Notes: generated from the letters alone by a model not told the origin. Positions 29,201-38,305 are shown, counted from the stretch's first letter. The stretch is DNA of 63,737 bases from Polaromonas sp. 39-63-25 (GCF_002278925.1 NZ_NCJH01000019.1:1-63737), one strand, 5' to 3'. Translations and numbers: made by a program.

Positions 29201-29540
29201 CCCGCGGGCCTGGCTTTGGGACGTACGCGAGGCTGCCGCAGCCATCAAGCAGTTCACAGCCGGGCTGGACGCCGACAGTTACGCGCACACGCCGCTGGTT
29301 TATTCGGCGGTGGAGCGGAAGTTTGAAATCATCGGCGAGGCGCTGAACCAACTGGACAAGGCGCAAGCTGAACTGGCTGCCCGCATTCCACACCTGCCGC
29401 AGATCGTGGCGTTCAGAAACCAGCTCATTCATGGTTATGCGCGGGTAGATCACGATACGGTTTGGGACGTCATTGAACACTCACTGCCGGCGCTGGAAGC
29501 GGTGGTCAATGAATTGCTGCAGGAGCTGGGTCAGGGCTGA
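29190..29540 (+). CDS. hepT: HepT-type HEPN-domain RNase toxin (second copy)
   Basis: A 116-residue HEPN protein with the intact R-x4-H-x-Y motif RNQLIHGY at 76-83. The expected activity is RNA cleavage neutralised by AMP transfer from its MntA partner. The start codon lies inside the end of mntA. The C-terminal region (LPALEAVVNELLQEL) is a helix as in the family. Confidence 0.86.
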   Translation: MQRDPRAWLWDVREAAAAIKQFTAGLDADSYAHTPLVYSAVERKFEIIGEALNQLDKAQAELAARIPHLPQIVAFRNQLIHGYARVDHDTVWDVIEHSLPALEAVVNELLQELGQG

Positions 29541-29594
29541 CGGGGCCGGGCCGGGATGACTGGCCTTTTTGATTCTGCGTGACTTTTTCATGTC

Positions 29595-29650
29595 AAATCG
29601 GCCTTCAGCCCTTTATCCACCTGCGCCACCAGCTATTAATTCAATAGCGG
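29595..29650 (+). repeat. Dispersed ~55 bp intergenic repeat copy
   Basis: Forward orientation: AAATCGGCCTTCAGCCCTTT, CTGCGCCACCAGCTATTAA, then CAATAGCGG. Confidence 0.8.
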
Positions 29651-29739
29651 AATGGCGCCAACCAACTCAACCAGTTCAGCCCGAACGGCGTGGCGGCGCA
29701 CGCCGCGGGCGCTCATAATCGCTTCCATACTTCGAGGAG

Positions 29740-30324
29740 ATGGCGGTGGCAATACTGATTCTGGGTCTGGTGCTTTTTCTGGGCGTGCATTCCATACGCA
29801 TCGCTGCCGACGGCTGGCGCACGGCGACGATAGGCCGCGTGGGTGAGCTGCCCTGGAAGGCGGTTTATGCGCTGCTGTCGATTGCCGGTTTTGTGCTGAT
29901 CGTGTGGGGCTTTGGCCTGGCGCGGCAGCAGCCGGTGCAGCTGTGGATGCCGCCACGAGGCATGCGGCACCTGGCCTCGTTGCTGACGCTGATCGCTTTC
30001 ATCCTGCTGGCGGCCACCTATGTGCCGCGCAACGCCATCAAGGGGCGGCTGCACCACCCCATGGTGCTGGGCGTGAAGGTGTGGGCGCTGGCCCACCTGC
30101 TGGCCAACGGCAACTTGGCGCATGTGGTGCTGTTCGGCGCCTTCCTGGTGTGGGCGGTGCTGAGCTTCAGGGCAGCGCGGGCGCGTGACCGGGCGGCAGG
30201 CACGGTGTACGCGGCGGGTACGGCTTCGGGTACGGCGATCACGGTGGTGGTGGGTGCGGCGGCCTGGGCGGTGTTTGCGTTCTGGGCGCACGGCTACCTG
30301 ATCGGCATCCGGCCCGTCGGCTGA
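29740..30324 (+). CDS. NnrU family integral membrane protein
   Basis: A 194-residue inner-membrane protein with about five to six hydrophobic helices. It starts LILGLVLFLGVHSIRIAADGWR and contains KGRLHHPMVLGVKVWALAHLLANG, characteristic of NnrU, a protein linked in some bacteria to nitrite and nitric oxide reductase expression and related to steroid-isomerase-like membrane enzymes. No denitrification gene is adjacent here, so its role is open. GAGGAG precedes the ATG. Confidence 0.85.
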   Translation: MAVAILILGLVLFLGVHSIRIAADGWRTATIGRVGELPWKAVYALLSIAGFVLIVWGFGLARQQPVQLWMPPRGMRHLASLLTLIAFILLAATYVPRNAIKGRLHHPMVLGVKVWALAHLLANGNLAHVVLFGAFLVWAVLSFRAARARDRAAGTVYAAGTASGTAITVVVGAAAWAVFAFWAHGYLIGIRPVG

Positions 30325-30581
30325 GTTGGGCCGGCAGCGCCTGTGCCGGTGGCCCGGAACCGCGCTTGGGCGGGAATGCGGGTAGTGAATGGTGACATCC
30401 GCTACATCCGGCCGGCATGGCCGTTCCGCATGGTGAAGACGGCTTGTCATGTAAGCGGTCACTTGCGCTAAAGTGCTCGCCTAGTGGTGGCAATGCATCA
30501 CCTTACAAAGCCAACGAAGCCGACACTCAGTGAACATTCTGGCGTTGGAAGATGAACGCTTCTTCAACAGCAGGAGCTTCA

Positions 30582-31169
30582 ATGATCCGTTTCAACAAAT
30601 TTCAATCTGCCTCTTCCCGAACGCTGGCACCTGTGGCCAAGCCGCGGGCCTTGCGCGCCCTTCCTTCCCTGATGGTGCTGACCACGGCCATGATCTGGGG
30701 TGTGTCAGCGCAGGCCGGCGGCTTGGTGAATGTGGACGGTGCCGTGCGCGGCGCCACCGGCGTGACCGTTGCCGCCGGCCCGGCGGCGAATGCTGGTGTG
30801 GGTGCAGGCATTGGTGCGAACACGGCCGTGCAGCCCGCTGGCGGCACCGCCAATGCCGGTGTTGGCCTGGAGGCCGGCGTGCGCGCAGGTGCCAATGGCA
30901 ATGCGACGGCGGAAGAGCACAGGGCGCCCGCAGGCGCGGCCAACAGCGCCACTGATGGCGCAGGCAAGGTGCTGGGCGGTGTGCGTGATACGGCGGAAGC
31001 CGCAGGTGGTGCTGCAACGACCGGCGGCAAGCGCGTGGCGCAGGCCGGCAAGGCTGGAGTGAAAAGCGGCACCGGCGCAGCCAAAGCTACGGGTGGCCAG
31101 GCGAAGGCCAAAGTGAAGGCCGATGCCAAGGCGGACGCGGCCGTTGAGGGCGCCGCCCCGGCCCGCTAA
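30582..31169 (+). CDS. Exported Ala/Gly-rich low-complexity protein
   Basis: A 195-residue protein with an N-terminal signal sequence ending around SAQA-GG, then a long Ala/Gly/Val/Asn repeat-like body and a Lys/Ala-rich end. It is probably periplasmic or surface-located. No family is recognised. The gene at 44932 has the same design (signal peptide, GVGAGIGAN-type repeats, repeated Ala/Gly/Arg helices), so both may be paralogues. AGGAG lies 6 bp before the ATG at 30582. A strong terminator follows. Confidence 0.75.
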   Translation: MIRFNKFQSASSRTLAPVAKPRALRALPSLMVLTTAMIWGVSAQAGGLVNVDGAVRGATGVTVAAGPAANAGVGAGIGANTAVQPAGGTANAGVGLEAGVRAGANGNATAEEHRAPAGAANSATDGAGKVLGGVRDTAEAAGGAATTGGKRVAQAGKAGVKSGTGAAKATGGQAKAKVKADAKADAAVEGAAPAR

Positions 31170-31254
31170 AGCGCGCCAACCGTCTTTGACGGGCTTTTAA
31201 AAGACCGTAACAGGCTTTAAAAGACGCTCAAAAGGCTGGAGGCGCCTTCAACCC

Positions 31255-31292
31255 AAGCAGCATTTGCCAACAGGCGGATGCTGCTTTTTTTT
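31255..31292 (+). terminator. Intrinsic terminator after the Ala/Gly-rich gene
   Basis: A 9-bp inverted repeat (AAGCAGCAT / ATGCTGCTT) with a 14-nt loop is followed by eight T. It ends 5 bp before the converging ubiB-like stop. Confidence 0.8.
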
Positions 31293-31296
31293 GGGT

Positions 31297-33003
31297 TTAC
31301 TCCGCTTCGTCGATGTCGCGCCCGCGGCTGCTGCGCCAGATGGCGCGCACCAGCCACAGGCCGCCCAGCACGGCGCCGGCGAAGCCAAGAAAGCCGAACA
31401 GCGGCAGGCCCATCAGCGTGGGGCCGCCCTTGACCGTCATGACGATGGACGAACCGATGATGAGGGCGGCAATGATCAGCGCCATGGCCAGGCGGTTGGC
31501 GGCGCGGTTGAGCTGGTCGCCCACGCGTTTGAGGTGGGCCAGCTCGATGCCGACGCTCAGGTGGCCGCGGCGCGCGTTGCGCAGCAGGCGCGAGACGTCG
31601 TGCGGCAGCTGTTCGGCCACGGCCAGGGTGCGGCGCAGGGTCTTCCAGGCGCGGCCGGCCAGCGCCTCGGGCTGGTAGCGGGCGCGCAGCACCTGGCGCA
31701 GCATGGGCGTGGCCTCGGTGGCCATGTGAAAGCCCGGGTCCAGCCCGCGGCCCATGCCCTCGAGCGAGATGAAGGCCTTGATCAGCAGCGCCAGGTCGGA
31801 CGGCAGGCCCAGGTGGTGCTCGCGCAGCAGCGTGGTGACGTCGGCCAGCATCTGGCCCAGGCTGAGCTCGGCCAGCGGCGTGCCGTGGTACTGGTCGACA
31901 AAGGTCTCGATCTCGGTTTCGAGCTGCCCGAGGTTGGTGCCGTGGCTGTCGCCGGTCCAGTCCATCAGCACGTCGGCCACGGCCTGCGCCTGCCGCTCGA
32001 CCAGGCCCAGCAGCAGCTGCAGCAGCTCTTCGCGCCGGCGCTCGGACAGGCGCCCGACCATGCCGAAGTCGATGAAGGCGATGCCGTTGCCGGGCAGGTA
32101 GAACACGTTGCCGGGGTGCGGGTCGGCGTGGAAGAAACCGTCTTCCACAATCATCTTGAGCACGGCGCGCGCGCCACGCTGGGCCAGCAGGGTGCGGTCG
32201 AAGCCGGCCTCGGGCGTGAGCTGGTCGAGCTGGTCGCCGGGGACGCCGGTCACGAAGTCCTGCACGTTCACGCGTTCGCCGGTGTGCGCCCAGTGCACGC
32301 GCGGAATGACGATCCACGGCAGCGGCGCCATGTTGGCGGCAATACGTTCGGCGCTGCGGCACTCGCCGGCCAGGTCCAGTTCGCGGCGCAGGGATTTGAC
32401 CAGTTCACGCACCAGCTGCTGCGGGCGGTAGGGTTTGAGCGCGGGCATTTCCGCTTCCACCAGCGCGGCCAGGCGGCCGAGCAGGCGCAGGTCGGCCTCG
32501 ATCACCTCGGTGATGCCGGGGCGGCGTATCTTGACGATGACCTCGGTGCCGTCCTTGAGTTGCGCGCGGTGCACCTGGGCAATCGACGCGGCGGCCAGTG
32601 GCTCGGTGTCGAAGCGGGCAAACACGCCTTCGGGCTCGCCGCCCAGGTCTTCGCGCAACTGCGGCCGCAACTGCTCGAAGGGCACGGCGGGCACATGGCT
32701 GTGGAGTTTTTCGAACTCGGCAATCCACTCGGGGCCGAACAGGTCGGCGCGGCCGGCCAGGATCTGCCCGAGCTTGACAAAGGCCGGGCCCAGCTCTTCC
32801 AGGGCCAGGCGCACCTGCACGGGGGGCGCAATGCGGGCCAGGTCGGCGGCGCTGTCCCACCTGAGGGCGTGGCCGGCGCGCTCGAGCTTGTCGGCCAGGC
32901 CCAGGCGGCGCACGCTGTCGCCGAAGCCGTGGCGGATCAGCACACCGGCAATTTCGTTGAGGCGCCCCATGTCGCGCGCGGCGCTCAGAGTCTCTATCAG
33001 CAT
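31297..33003 (-). CDS. ubiB: ABC1/AarF/UbiB family protein kinase-like protein
   Basis: A 568-residue atypical kinase-like protein needed for ubiquinone synthesis in proteobacteria. Typical features are the KxGQ motif (PAFVKLGQILAGRADLF), the A-rich loop AAASIAQVHRAQ, the catalytic EDGFFHADPHPGN and the FIDFGMVG motif, and two membrane helices at the C-terminus. The ATG at 33003 was chosen because upstream codons are unrelated. Whether it is UbiB itself or a paralogue cannot be decided; no other ubi genes are nearby. Confidence 0.88.
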   Translation of the reverse strand: MLIETLSAARDMGRLNEIAGVLIRHGFGDSVRRLGLADKLERAGHALRWDSAADLARIAPPVQVRLALEELGPAFVKLGQILAGRADLFGPEWIAEFEKLHSHVPAVPFEQLRPQLREDLGGEPEGVFARFDTEPLAAASIAQVHRAQLKDGTEVIVKIRRPGITEVIEADLRLLGRLAALVEAEMPALKPYRPQQLVRELVKSLRRELDLAGECRSAERIAANMAPLPWIVIPRVHWAHTGERVNVQDFVTGVPGDQLDQLTPEAGFDRTLLAQRGARAVLKMIVEDGFFHADPHPGNVFYLPGNGIAFIDFGMVGRLSERRREELLQLLLGLVERQAQAVADVLMDWTGDSHGTNLGQLETEIETFVDQYHGTPLAELSLGQMLADVTTLLREHHLGLPSDLALLIKAFISLEGMGRGLDPGFHMATEATPMLRQVLRARYQPEALAGRAWKTLRRTLAVAEQLPHDVSRLLRNARRGHLSVGIELAHLKRVGDQLNRAANRLAMALIIAALIIGSSIVMTVKGGPTLMGLPLFGFLGFAGAVLGGLWLVRAIWRSSRGRDIDEAE

Positions 33004-33306
33004 GGGGCGATGATAGCCGCGTGCCGGGGCGTTGCGGTGGCCTGGCGCCTGGGGTGGACTCCGGGCGTGATGGAAAAAAGGGCTCCAGCCCTTGCTGCTG
33101 TTGCGCGGGCAGCTATGAAAAATGGAGTGTCTGCAGGATGCCCGGACCCGCCGGGCTAACATGAAACCGTTGCCGCCGCGCCGTGCCGGCCGCTAAACCC
33201 ATGCACGCAGGTGCGACAAACTGCGGGCTTTGACACACAGGCTCAGGGTGAAAGAATGCGGCTTGGGCCCCGTGGGCCGCCGCGTTAATTTTTGAACTGG
33301 AGTTGC
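33004..33306. other. Gap between ubiB and the SH3b gene
   Basis: 303 bp between divergent genes. It holds one dispersed repeat copy (33074-33127) and presumably both promoters; no gene or other motif is seen. Confidence 0.6.
33074..33127 (+). repeat. Dispersed ~55 bp intergenic repeat copy
   Basis: Forward orientation: AAAAAAGGGCTCCAGCCCTT, GTTGCGCGGGCAGCTATGA. The terminal ATAGC half is degenerate. Confidence 0.78.
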
Positions 33307-33765
33307 ATGTCACACCTGACCCGTCTGGCCGGATGGCTGGTTTCCCTGAGTCTGGGGACCCTGGTGTTCACCCACGCCGCGCAGGCGCGCGAGATGGTGA
33401 GCGTGAACCGGCCGGAGATCAGGATGCGCGCCGGTGCCGGCACCGGACATGCCGCGCGCTGGGCGCTGAACAAGGGCTACCCGCTGGAAGTGACCGGCCG
33501 CAAGGGGCGGTGGCTGAAGGTGCGTGATTTTGAAAACGACACCGGCTGGGTGTACCGGCCGCTGGTCGGCAAGACGCCGCACCATGTGGTGAAGGCCCCG
33601 GTGGCCAACATCCGCAGCGCGCCGACGACCGGCAGCCGCATTGTGGGCAAGGCCGAGCGCGGCGAGGTGCTGCGCACGCTGGAGCGCCGCGACAGCTGGG
33701 TCAAGGTCCAGCCGGAGAGCGGCCGCAAGGGCTGGGTGGCGCGCCGCCTGCTCTGGGGCTGGTGA
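33307..33765 (+). CDS. Exported protein with two bacterial SH3 domains
   Basis: A 152-residue secreted protein. A signal peptide (to about residue 28, THAAQA) precedes two SH3b domains, each with the typical NIRSAPTTGSRIVGKA / IRMRAGAGTGHAARW start and a GWV-type end. SH3b domains bind peptidoglycan or peptides in the periplasm. The ATG at 33307 gives the best signal peptide and has a GGAG ribosome site. Function beyond envelope binding is unknown. Confidence 0.85.
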   Translation: MSHLTRLAGWLVSLSLGTLVFTHAAQAREMVSVNRPEIRMRAGAGTGHAARWALNKGYPLEVTGRKGRWLKVRDFENDTGWVYRPLVGKTPHHVVKAPVANIRSAPTTGSRIVGKAERGEVLRTLERRDSWVKVQPESGRKGWVARRLLWGW

Positions 33766-33783
33766 GGCGGCAGAAACGCGCAT

Positions 33784-33809
33784 GCCCGCAGCGGGCTTGC
33801 GCTGCGGGC
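33784..33809. terminator. Hairpin between converging genes
   Basis: A 9-bp perfect stem (GCCCGCAGC / GCTGCGGGC) with an 8-nt loop lies between the SH3b gene and the converging DUF4148 gene. There is no T tract, so termination would be weak or factor-assisted. Confidence 0.4.
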
Positions 33810-33851
33810 CTGTGAATAAAAGAGGGGGGCCGTGGCAGGCCCCGGAGCCCC

Positions 33852-34214
33852 TTATTGGGCGGCGTTAAAAGGCTGGCCGGCAACCCGCACGCCGTTGGTC
33901 ACCCCCTGGTGCTGCGCGAGGTAATGCGAGCCACTGTCTTCACCATTGAACGCCGCGACTTCGTTGCGGGCGGCCACATACTCGGCAACCACCTGGGCGC
34001 GTGAAGCGGTGCTCTGGAACTTGGCCAGTGGGTTGTACTGGGTGGACCAGGGGCTGGTGCCGGACTTCTTGAACTGGTCGAGTTCAGCGCGCACTTCAGC
34101 GCGGCTCTTGGTGCTGTTGAAAGGCGTGGTGTCGATGGTGATGTCGTCAGCGAAAGCGTTGCCGGCCACAGCAGCGGCGGCGATGACGAGGGCGGAGGCG
34201 ATATGGCGGTTCAT
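33852..34214 (-). CDS. DUF4148 domain exported protein
   Basis: A 120-residue secreted protein with a clear signal peptide (MNRHIASALVIAAAAVAGNAFA). The mature part has the two short repeats typical of DUF4148 (SRAEVRAELDQFKKSG and SRAQVVAEYVAARNEVAAF), a family abundant in Burkholderiales. Function is unknown. The ATG at 34214 follows AAGGATCC. Other members are often present in many copies per genome. Confidence 0.85.
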   Translation of the reverse strand: MNRHIASALVIAAAAVAGNAFADDITIDTTPFNSTKSRAEVRAELDQFKKSGTSPWSTQYNPLAKFQSTASRAQVVAEYVAARNEVAAFNGEDSGSHYLAQHQGVTNGVRVAGQPFNAAQ

Positions 34215-34508
34215 GATGATGGATCCTTGAAAAAAATGGATGACAAATCCGGGCATGGCGAGCCCTGGTGGCCCGTCTGTTTCCAGCCTCGGTGAGTCCT
34301 TGCTTGAAAGTTGCGGCTCATCGATGAAGAGCAGATGGGCGGCAAAGCCCCGGCAACAAGCTGCCGCTTCGTCGATGCTCTGTTTCGGTTTTGGAAACAA
34401 TCAGGCCGCTGCGGCGTACGGCCCTTGCCGCCTGGACCGGCGGCCCGCGTGATAGGCTGCCGAAGTTTGAATGCACCGGCATTCAGTATCCTGCGGCGGA
34501 GCGACTCT

Positions 34509-35465
34509 ATGACACTGTTCTTACGAAGCCTTTTCTTCTTTCTGGCCGCCTTGCTGGTTCTCGCCGCGGTGGCTCTGGTGGCCACCTGGGCGCCGGACCA
34601 GCCGGTGGAGGCGCTCAAGCCGCGCTGGGCGCAGCCGCCCTCGCAGTTCATCACCATCGACGGCATGCAGGTGCACCTGCGTGACGAGGGGCCCAGGGAC
34701 GACCCGTTGCCCATCGTGCTGATCCACGGCACCTCGGCCAGCCTGCACACCTGGGAGGGCTGGGCCGCGGCCTTGCGCGGGCAGCGGCGCGTGATCCGCT
34801 TCGACCTGCCGGGTTTTGCGCTGACCGGGCCGAACCGGCAGAACGACTATTCGGCCGAAGCGTACGTGCGCTTCGTCACCGCCGTGGTGGACCAGCTGGG
34901 CGTGCAGCGTTTTGTGCTGGCCGGCAATTCATTGGGCGGGCAGGTGGCCTGGGCGACGGCGGTGGCGTTGCCGCAGCGTGTGGCGCGGCTGGTGCTGGTG
35001 GATGCCAGCGGTTACCCGCCCGAGTCGGCCAGTGTGCCGCCCTCGCTGCCGCTGGGTTTTCGCATTGCGCGCATGCCCGCGCTGCGGGCGCTGACGCAGT
35101 ACACGCTGCCGCGCAGCGTGGTTGAAAAGAGCGTGCGCAATGTGTATGGCGACCCCGCCAAAGTCACGCCCGAACTGGTGGATCTGTACATGGACATGAC
35201 CTTGCGCGCGGGCAACCGCCAGGCGCTGGGGCGGCGCATGGACCAGGGCTACACCGGCGATGTGGCCGGGCTGAAGGCGCTGGCCGTGCCGACGCTGATC
35301 CTCTGGGGCGGGCAGGACCGGCTGATTCCGCTGGAGTTCGGCCAGCGCTTTGCGCGCGACATCGCCGGCAGCCGGCTGGTGGTGTTCAACGACCTGGGCC
35401 ACGTGCCGCACGAGGAAGACCCGGCGCGCACGGTGGCGGTGGTGAAGACGTTTCTGGGGCTGTAA
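34509..35465 (+). CDS. Alpha/beta hydrolase with membrane anchor
   Basis: A 318-residue alpha/beta-hydrolase. An N-terminal hydrophobic anchor (about residues 5-25) places it at the membrane facing the periplasm or tethered to it. The oxyanion HGTSAS region, nucleophile elbow GNSLGG (Ser), a late Asp (GGQDRLIP) and His (LGHVPHEE) form the catalytic triad. The natural substrate is unknown (an ester, lipid or haloalkane-like compound). The ATG at 34509 starts the anchor. Confidence 0.88.
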   Translation: MTLFLRSLFFFLAALLVLAAVALVATWAPDQPVEALKPRWAQPPSQFITIDGMQVHLRDEGPRDDPLPIVLIHGTSASLHTWEGWAAALRGQRRVIRFDLPGFALTGPNRQNDYSAEAYVRFVTAVVDQLGVQRFVLAGNSLGGQVAWATAVALPQRVARLVLVDASGYPPESASVPPSLPLGFRIARMPALRALTQYTLPRSVVEKSVRNVYGDPAKVTPELVDLYMDMTLRAGNRQALGRRMDQGYTGDVAGLKALAVPTLILWGGQDRLIPLEFGQRFARDIAGSRLVVFNDLGHVPHEEDPARTVAVVKTFLGL

Positions 35466-36015
35466 GCCGCGGCGGCAGGCCCCTCGTTGTCATGCCGGGC
35501 CTGACCGGATCCATGTTGGCTTGCTCGGGTCGTTTGGTGCGCCTGCACCTGTAGGCCGGGGGTTGCCCGGCGGCAAGTAACTTTCTTTTGCTTCGCCAAA
35601 AGAAAGTCACCAAAGAAAAGGCGACCCGATGGTCCGGGTCCCCTGCGCTGCGCTTCGGGGCAACCTGCGGTGCTCGCCAAAATCGGGGTCGAGCTCGAAC
35701 TCGCCTTCGGCTCAGACAATCGCTCGCCCTGATCCGTTTTTGGCTGCGCTCCTCGGCCCAGCCCGACGGGTGGGGACACAAATGCGGGAACGGATGCGGA
35801 TGCGGGGAGACCTGACGCGCGCAGCGCGTCAGGTCACTCACGAGACGGTCATGTATGCACGTGGTCGCAGCACACGCGGCCAAATGAAGTCCCCCTCCAT
35901 CGCCCCGCGGGGCGAGGGAGGGGCTAGGGGTGGGAGTGGGGAGTTGCGCCTACTGCCCGGAGCACACAGCAGGCGCAGCGTGATGCAAGCGACGCGGGCG
36001 CGCCGCAAGCGGACC
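35466..36015. other. Non-coding gap occupied by repeat copy 1
   Basis: The 550-bp gap between the hydrolase stop and the converging minE stop holds the ~430 bp repeat; the first ~90 bp has only loose similarity to the corresponding sequence before copy 2 (CCGGATCCATGTTG). I see no gene. Confidence 0.6.
35554..35987 (+). repeat. ~430 bp dispersed repeat, copy 1
   Basis: Aligned by eye along its whole length with the second copy at 55392-55802 in the same orientation. Shared blocks include the GCCGGGGGTTGCCCGGCGG start, two hairpins (35580-35607 and 35810-35834), the TCCTCGGCCCAGCCCGACGG block, and AAATGAAGTCCCCCTCCATC near the end. The hairpin arms differ between copies in a compensatory way. 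It fills the gap between the hydrolase and minE; no ORF is shared. Identity of the element is unknown. Confidence 0.8.
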
Positions 36016-36288
36016 CTACTTCTTGTCCGCGGCCTCCGGCAGCTCGATCTTGACTTCGAGCACATCGAGGTTGTCCTGGCGTTCCAGGTTGACCTTGATG
36101 TCGTTCGGGTCGATCTTGATGTATTTGGAAATCACCGCAATCAAGTCACGCTGCAGCGCCGGCAGGTAGTCGGGCTCGTGGCTGTTGCGGCCTGAGCGTT
36201 CATGCGCGAGGATGATCTGCAGCCGCTCTTTGGCGACGCTGGCGGTTTTTTTCTTTTCGCCGAGCAGGAAGGAAAGGAAGGAGGCCAT
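36016..36288 (-). CDS. minE: Cell division topological specificity factor MinE
   Basis: A 90-residue regulator that drives pole-to-pole oscillation of MinD. It starts [21 protein letters not shown] with the amphipathic membrane-binding helix and the MinD-contact segment [10 protein letters not shown], followed by the topological specificity domain ([19 protein letters not shown]). It lies 6 bp after minD. Confidence 0.97.
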   Translation of the reverse strand: MASFLSFLLGEKKKTASVAKERLQIILAHERSGRNSHEPDYLPALQRDLIAVISKYIKIDPNDIKVNLERQDNLDVLEVKIELPEAADKK

Positions 36289-36294
36289 GGCGGG

Positions 36295-37110
36295 TTATTT
36301 CCCTCCAAACACGCGTTTGAAAAAACCGACCTTGGGTGCGTCGATGAAACGCAGCGGCTTGTCCTCGCCCAGGAAGCGGGCAATCATGTCCTTGTAGGCT
36401 TCGGACACGTCGCTGCCTTCCATGTGCACGGCGGGCACGCCCTGGTTGGAGGCCTGCAGCACCGCCTCGGACTCGGGGATCACGCCGATCAGCTTGATGC
36501 GCAGGATGTCCTTGATGTCTTCCAGTGAGAGCATCTGGCCCTGGTCCACGCGGCTGGGGTTGTAACGCGTGATCAGCAGGTGCTCCTTGATCGGATCGCC
36601 TCCTTCCATGCCGCGTTTGGTCTTGGAGGACAACATGCCGAGGATGCGGTCGGAGTCGCGCACCGAGGACACTTCGGGGTTGGTGACCACCAGCGCCTCG
36701 TCGGCAAAATGCATGGCCATCAGCGCGCCGGTTTCGATGCCGGCCGGCGAGTCGCAGACGATGTATTCGAAGTCCATGTCGGCCAGGTCGTTGAGGACCT
36801 TCTCGACGCCTTCCTTGCTCAGCGCTTCCTTGTCGCGGGTCTGCGACGCGGCCAGCACGTAGAGGTTGTCGCACTGCTTGTCCTTGATCAGGGCCTGGTG
36901 CAGATTGGCTTCGCCCTGGATCACGTTGATCAGGTCGTACACCACGCGGCGCTCGCAGCCCATGATGAGGTCGAGGTTGCGCAGGCCGACGTCGAAGTCG
37001 ATGACGGCGGTTTTATGCCCGCGCAGGGCCAGGCCGGTTGCAAAGCTGGCGCTGGTGGTGGTTTTGCCCACGCCGCCCTTGCCGGAGGTGACCACAATGA
37101 TTTTTGCCAT
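36295..37110 (-). CDS. minD: Septum site-determining ATPase MinD
   Basis: A 271-residue membrane-associated ATPase which recruits MinC and prevents division at the poles. The deviant Walker A motif GKGGVGKTT, the IVCDSPAGIE segment and the C-terminal amphipathic membrane-targeting helix (VGFFKRVFGGK) are present. Between it and minC lies a REP-type palindrome. Confidence 0.98.
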   Translation of the reverse strand: MAKIIVVTSGKGGVGKTTTSASFATGLALRGHKTAVIDFDVGLRNLDLIMGCERRVVYDLINVIQGEANLHQALIKDKQCDNLYVLAASQTRDKEALSKEGVEKVLNDLADMDFEYIVCDSPAGIETGALMAMHFADEALVVTNPEVSSVRDSDRILGMLSSKTKRGMEGGDPIKEHLLITRYNPSRVDQGQMLSLEDIKDILRIKLIGVIPESEAVLQASNQGVPAVHMEGSDVSEAYKDMIARFLGEDKPLRFIDAPKVGFFKRVFGGK

Positions 37111-37155
37111 GCGTAAAAGTCCTTAAAGAATGAGAAGAGATGGCTGTCCCGCTAT

Positions 37156-37217
37156 CCGTTCGTCCTGAGCCTGTCGAAGGATGGCCAGGAACCCTTCGAC
37201 AAGCTCAGGGCGAACGG
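37156..37217. repeat. REP-type palindromic element between minC and minD
   Basis: A 25-nt unit (CCGTTCGTCCTGAGCC, TGTCGAAGG) is followed after 12 nt by its inverted near-copy, forming a long hairpin. This is the well-known dispersed REP palindrome family of high-GC proteobacteria. A single half-unit is seen at 55332-55355. Confidence 0.85.
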
Positions 37218-37238
37218 CCAAACCTGAAAAGCGGGGCC

Positions 37239-38006
37239 TCATGTTTTGATCAGATCCATGACCAGCTTGTCGCCTTCGGGACCGGGCACCAGGCGCACCT
37301 GCGTGGGCTGGCCCCACACACCATCAGGCAACGGGTTTTCGCTGGTGCGGTAGATGCCGGCGATCGACAGCAGCTCGGGCTCCAGGCTGAGCGCAAAAAT
37401 GCGCGCTTCGGTGTTGCCGCGCGCGCCGGCCATGGCCTTGCCGCGCAGCGGTGCGTAGACATGGATGTGGCCGTCGGCAATGACCTCTGCGCCGGCGTTG
37501 ACCATGGCCAGCACGACCAGATCGCGCCCGCGGGCATACACCTGCTGGCCGGAGCGCAGCGGCTTGTCGATCACCAGTGCGCCGGGAGCCGGCGCGGCGT
37601 GCGCTTCGGCCACCGGTGCCGTCGCCTTGCTGCGCGTGGCGGGTGCCGGGGCGGCTGCGGGAGCGCTGACAACACGAGCGTCCGGCGCGGCGACCAGCCC
37701 GGCGGCCAGGGCCGCGGCCAGTTGCGCCGGGTTGCCGCCGCGCACTGCCAGAGGGGCGACGCGGTAGGGCCGCAGCAGCGCGATCAGCGCTGCAAAATCA
37801 ACCGTGGCCGCGTCAAGAGGCAACTGCGAGAGGTCGATGACCAGCGGGTCGTTGTCGAAAAAATCAGGGATATCGCCGAAGCGCAGCGCCATCTCGCGCG
37901 ACAGGGCGCTGAGATCGGAGGACTTGAGGAGCAACGCCACCAGGGGCAGGTTGGCGCTTTTGATTTCGAAGGTGGCGGGGGTGCTGGCCGGGATGGCAAC
38001 GGTCAT
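37239..38006 (-). CDS. minC: Septum site-determining protein MinC
   Basis: A 255-residue FtsZ inhibitor. The N-terminal domain (FEIKSANLPLVALLLKSSD) and the beta-helical C-terminal domain with RSGQQVYARGRDLVVLAMVNAGAEV are clear, separated by an Ala-rich linker at about 115-145. It is the first gene of the minC-minD-minE operon, though 128 bp with a REP hairpin separates it from minD. Confidence 0.95.
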   Translation of the reverse strand: MTVAIPASTPATFEIKSANLPLVALLLKSSDLSALSREMALRFGDIPDFFDNDPLVIDLSQLPLDAATVDFAALIALLRPYRVAPLAVRGGNPAQLAAALAAGLVAAPDARVVSAPAAAPAPATRSKATAPVAEAHAAPAPGALVIDKPLRSGQQVYARGRDLVVLAMVNAGAEVIADGHIHVYAPLRGKAMAGARGNTEARIFALSLEPELLSIAGIYRTSENPLPDGVWGQPTQVRLVPGPEGDKLVMDLIKT

Positions 38007-38248
38007 GAGGGATAGGCGTCGCGTTGTCGCGGAAAGGAGAGAAAAAACGGGCGATTCAGACGGGTCTGAAAGGGACGAATCTTAACAGCGGGGCATGACG
38101 CAGTTGTGAGCGAATGAAACGCCTGTGATTGTGTGAGGATGCGCCTCATGACACAGGCAAGCCCATGTCCTGCGCACGAAACCCGGCGACGACCTGCGCG
38201 GAGGCGATGCACCGGCAGGGCTGAGCGGGAAAAGCATTGTCTACAAGC

Positions 38249-38305
38249 AAAAAAGGCCTCCAGCCCTTGGTTGGTGGGCGCAGGCAGCTATGTAAATAAT
38301 AGCGT
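38249..38305 (+). repeat. Dispersed ~55 bp intergenic repeat copy (best match to consensus)
   Basis: Forward orientation: AAAAAAGGCCTCCAGCCCTT, GGGCGCAGGCAGCTATG, AAATAATAGCG. It ends at the stop of the thioesterase-like gene. Confidence 0.85.
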
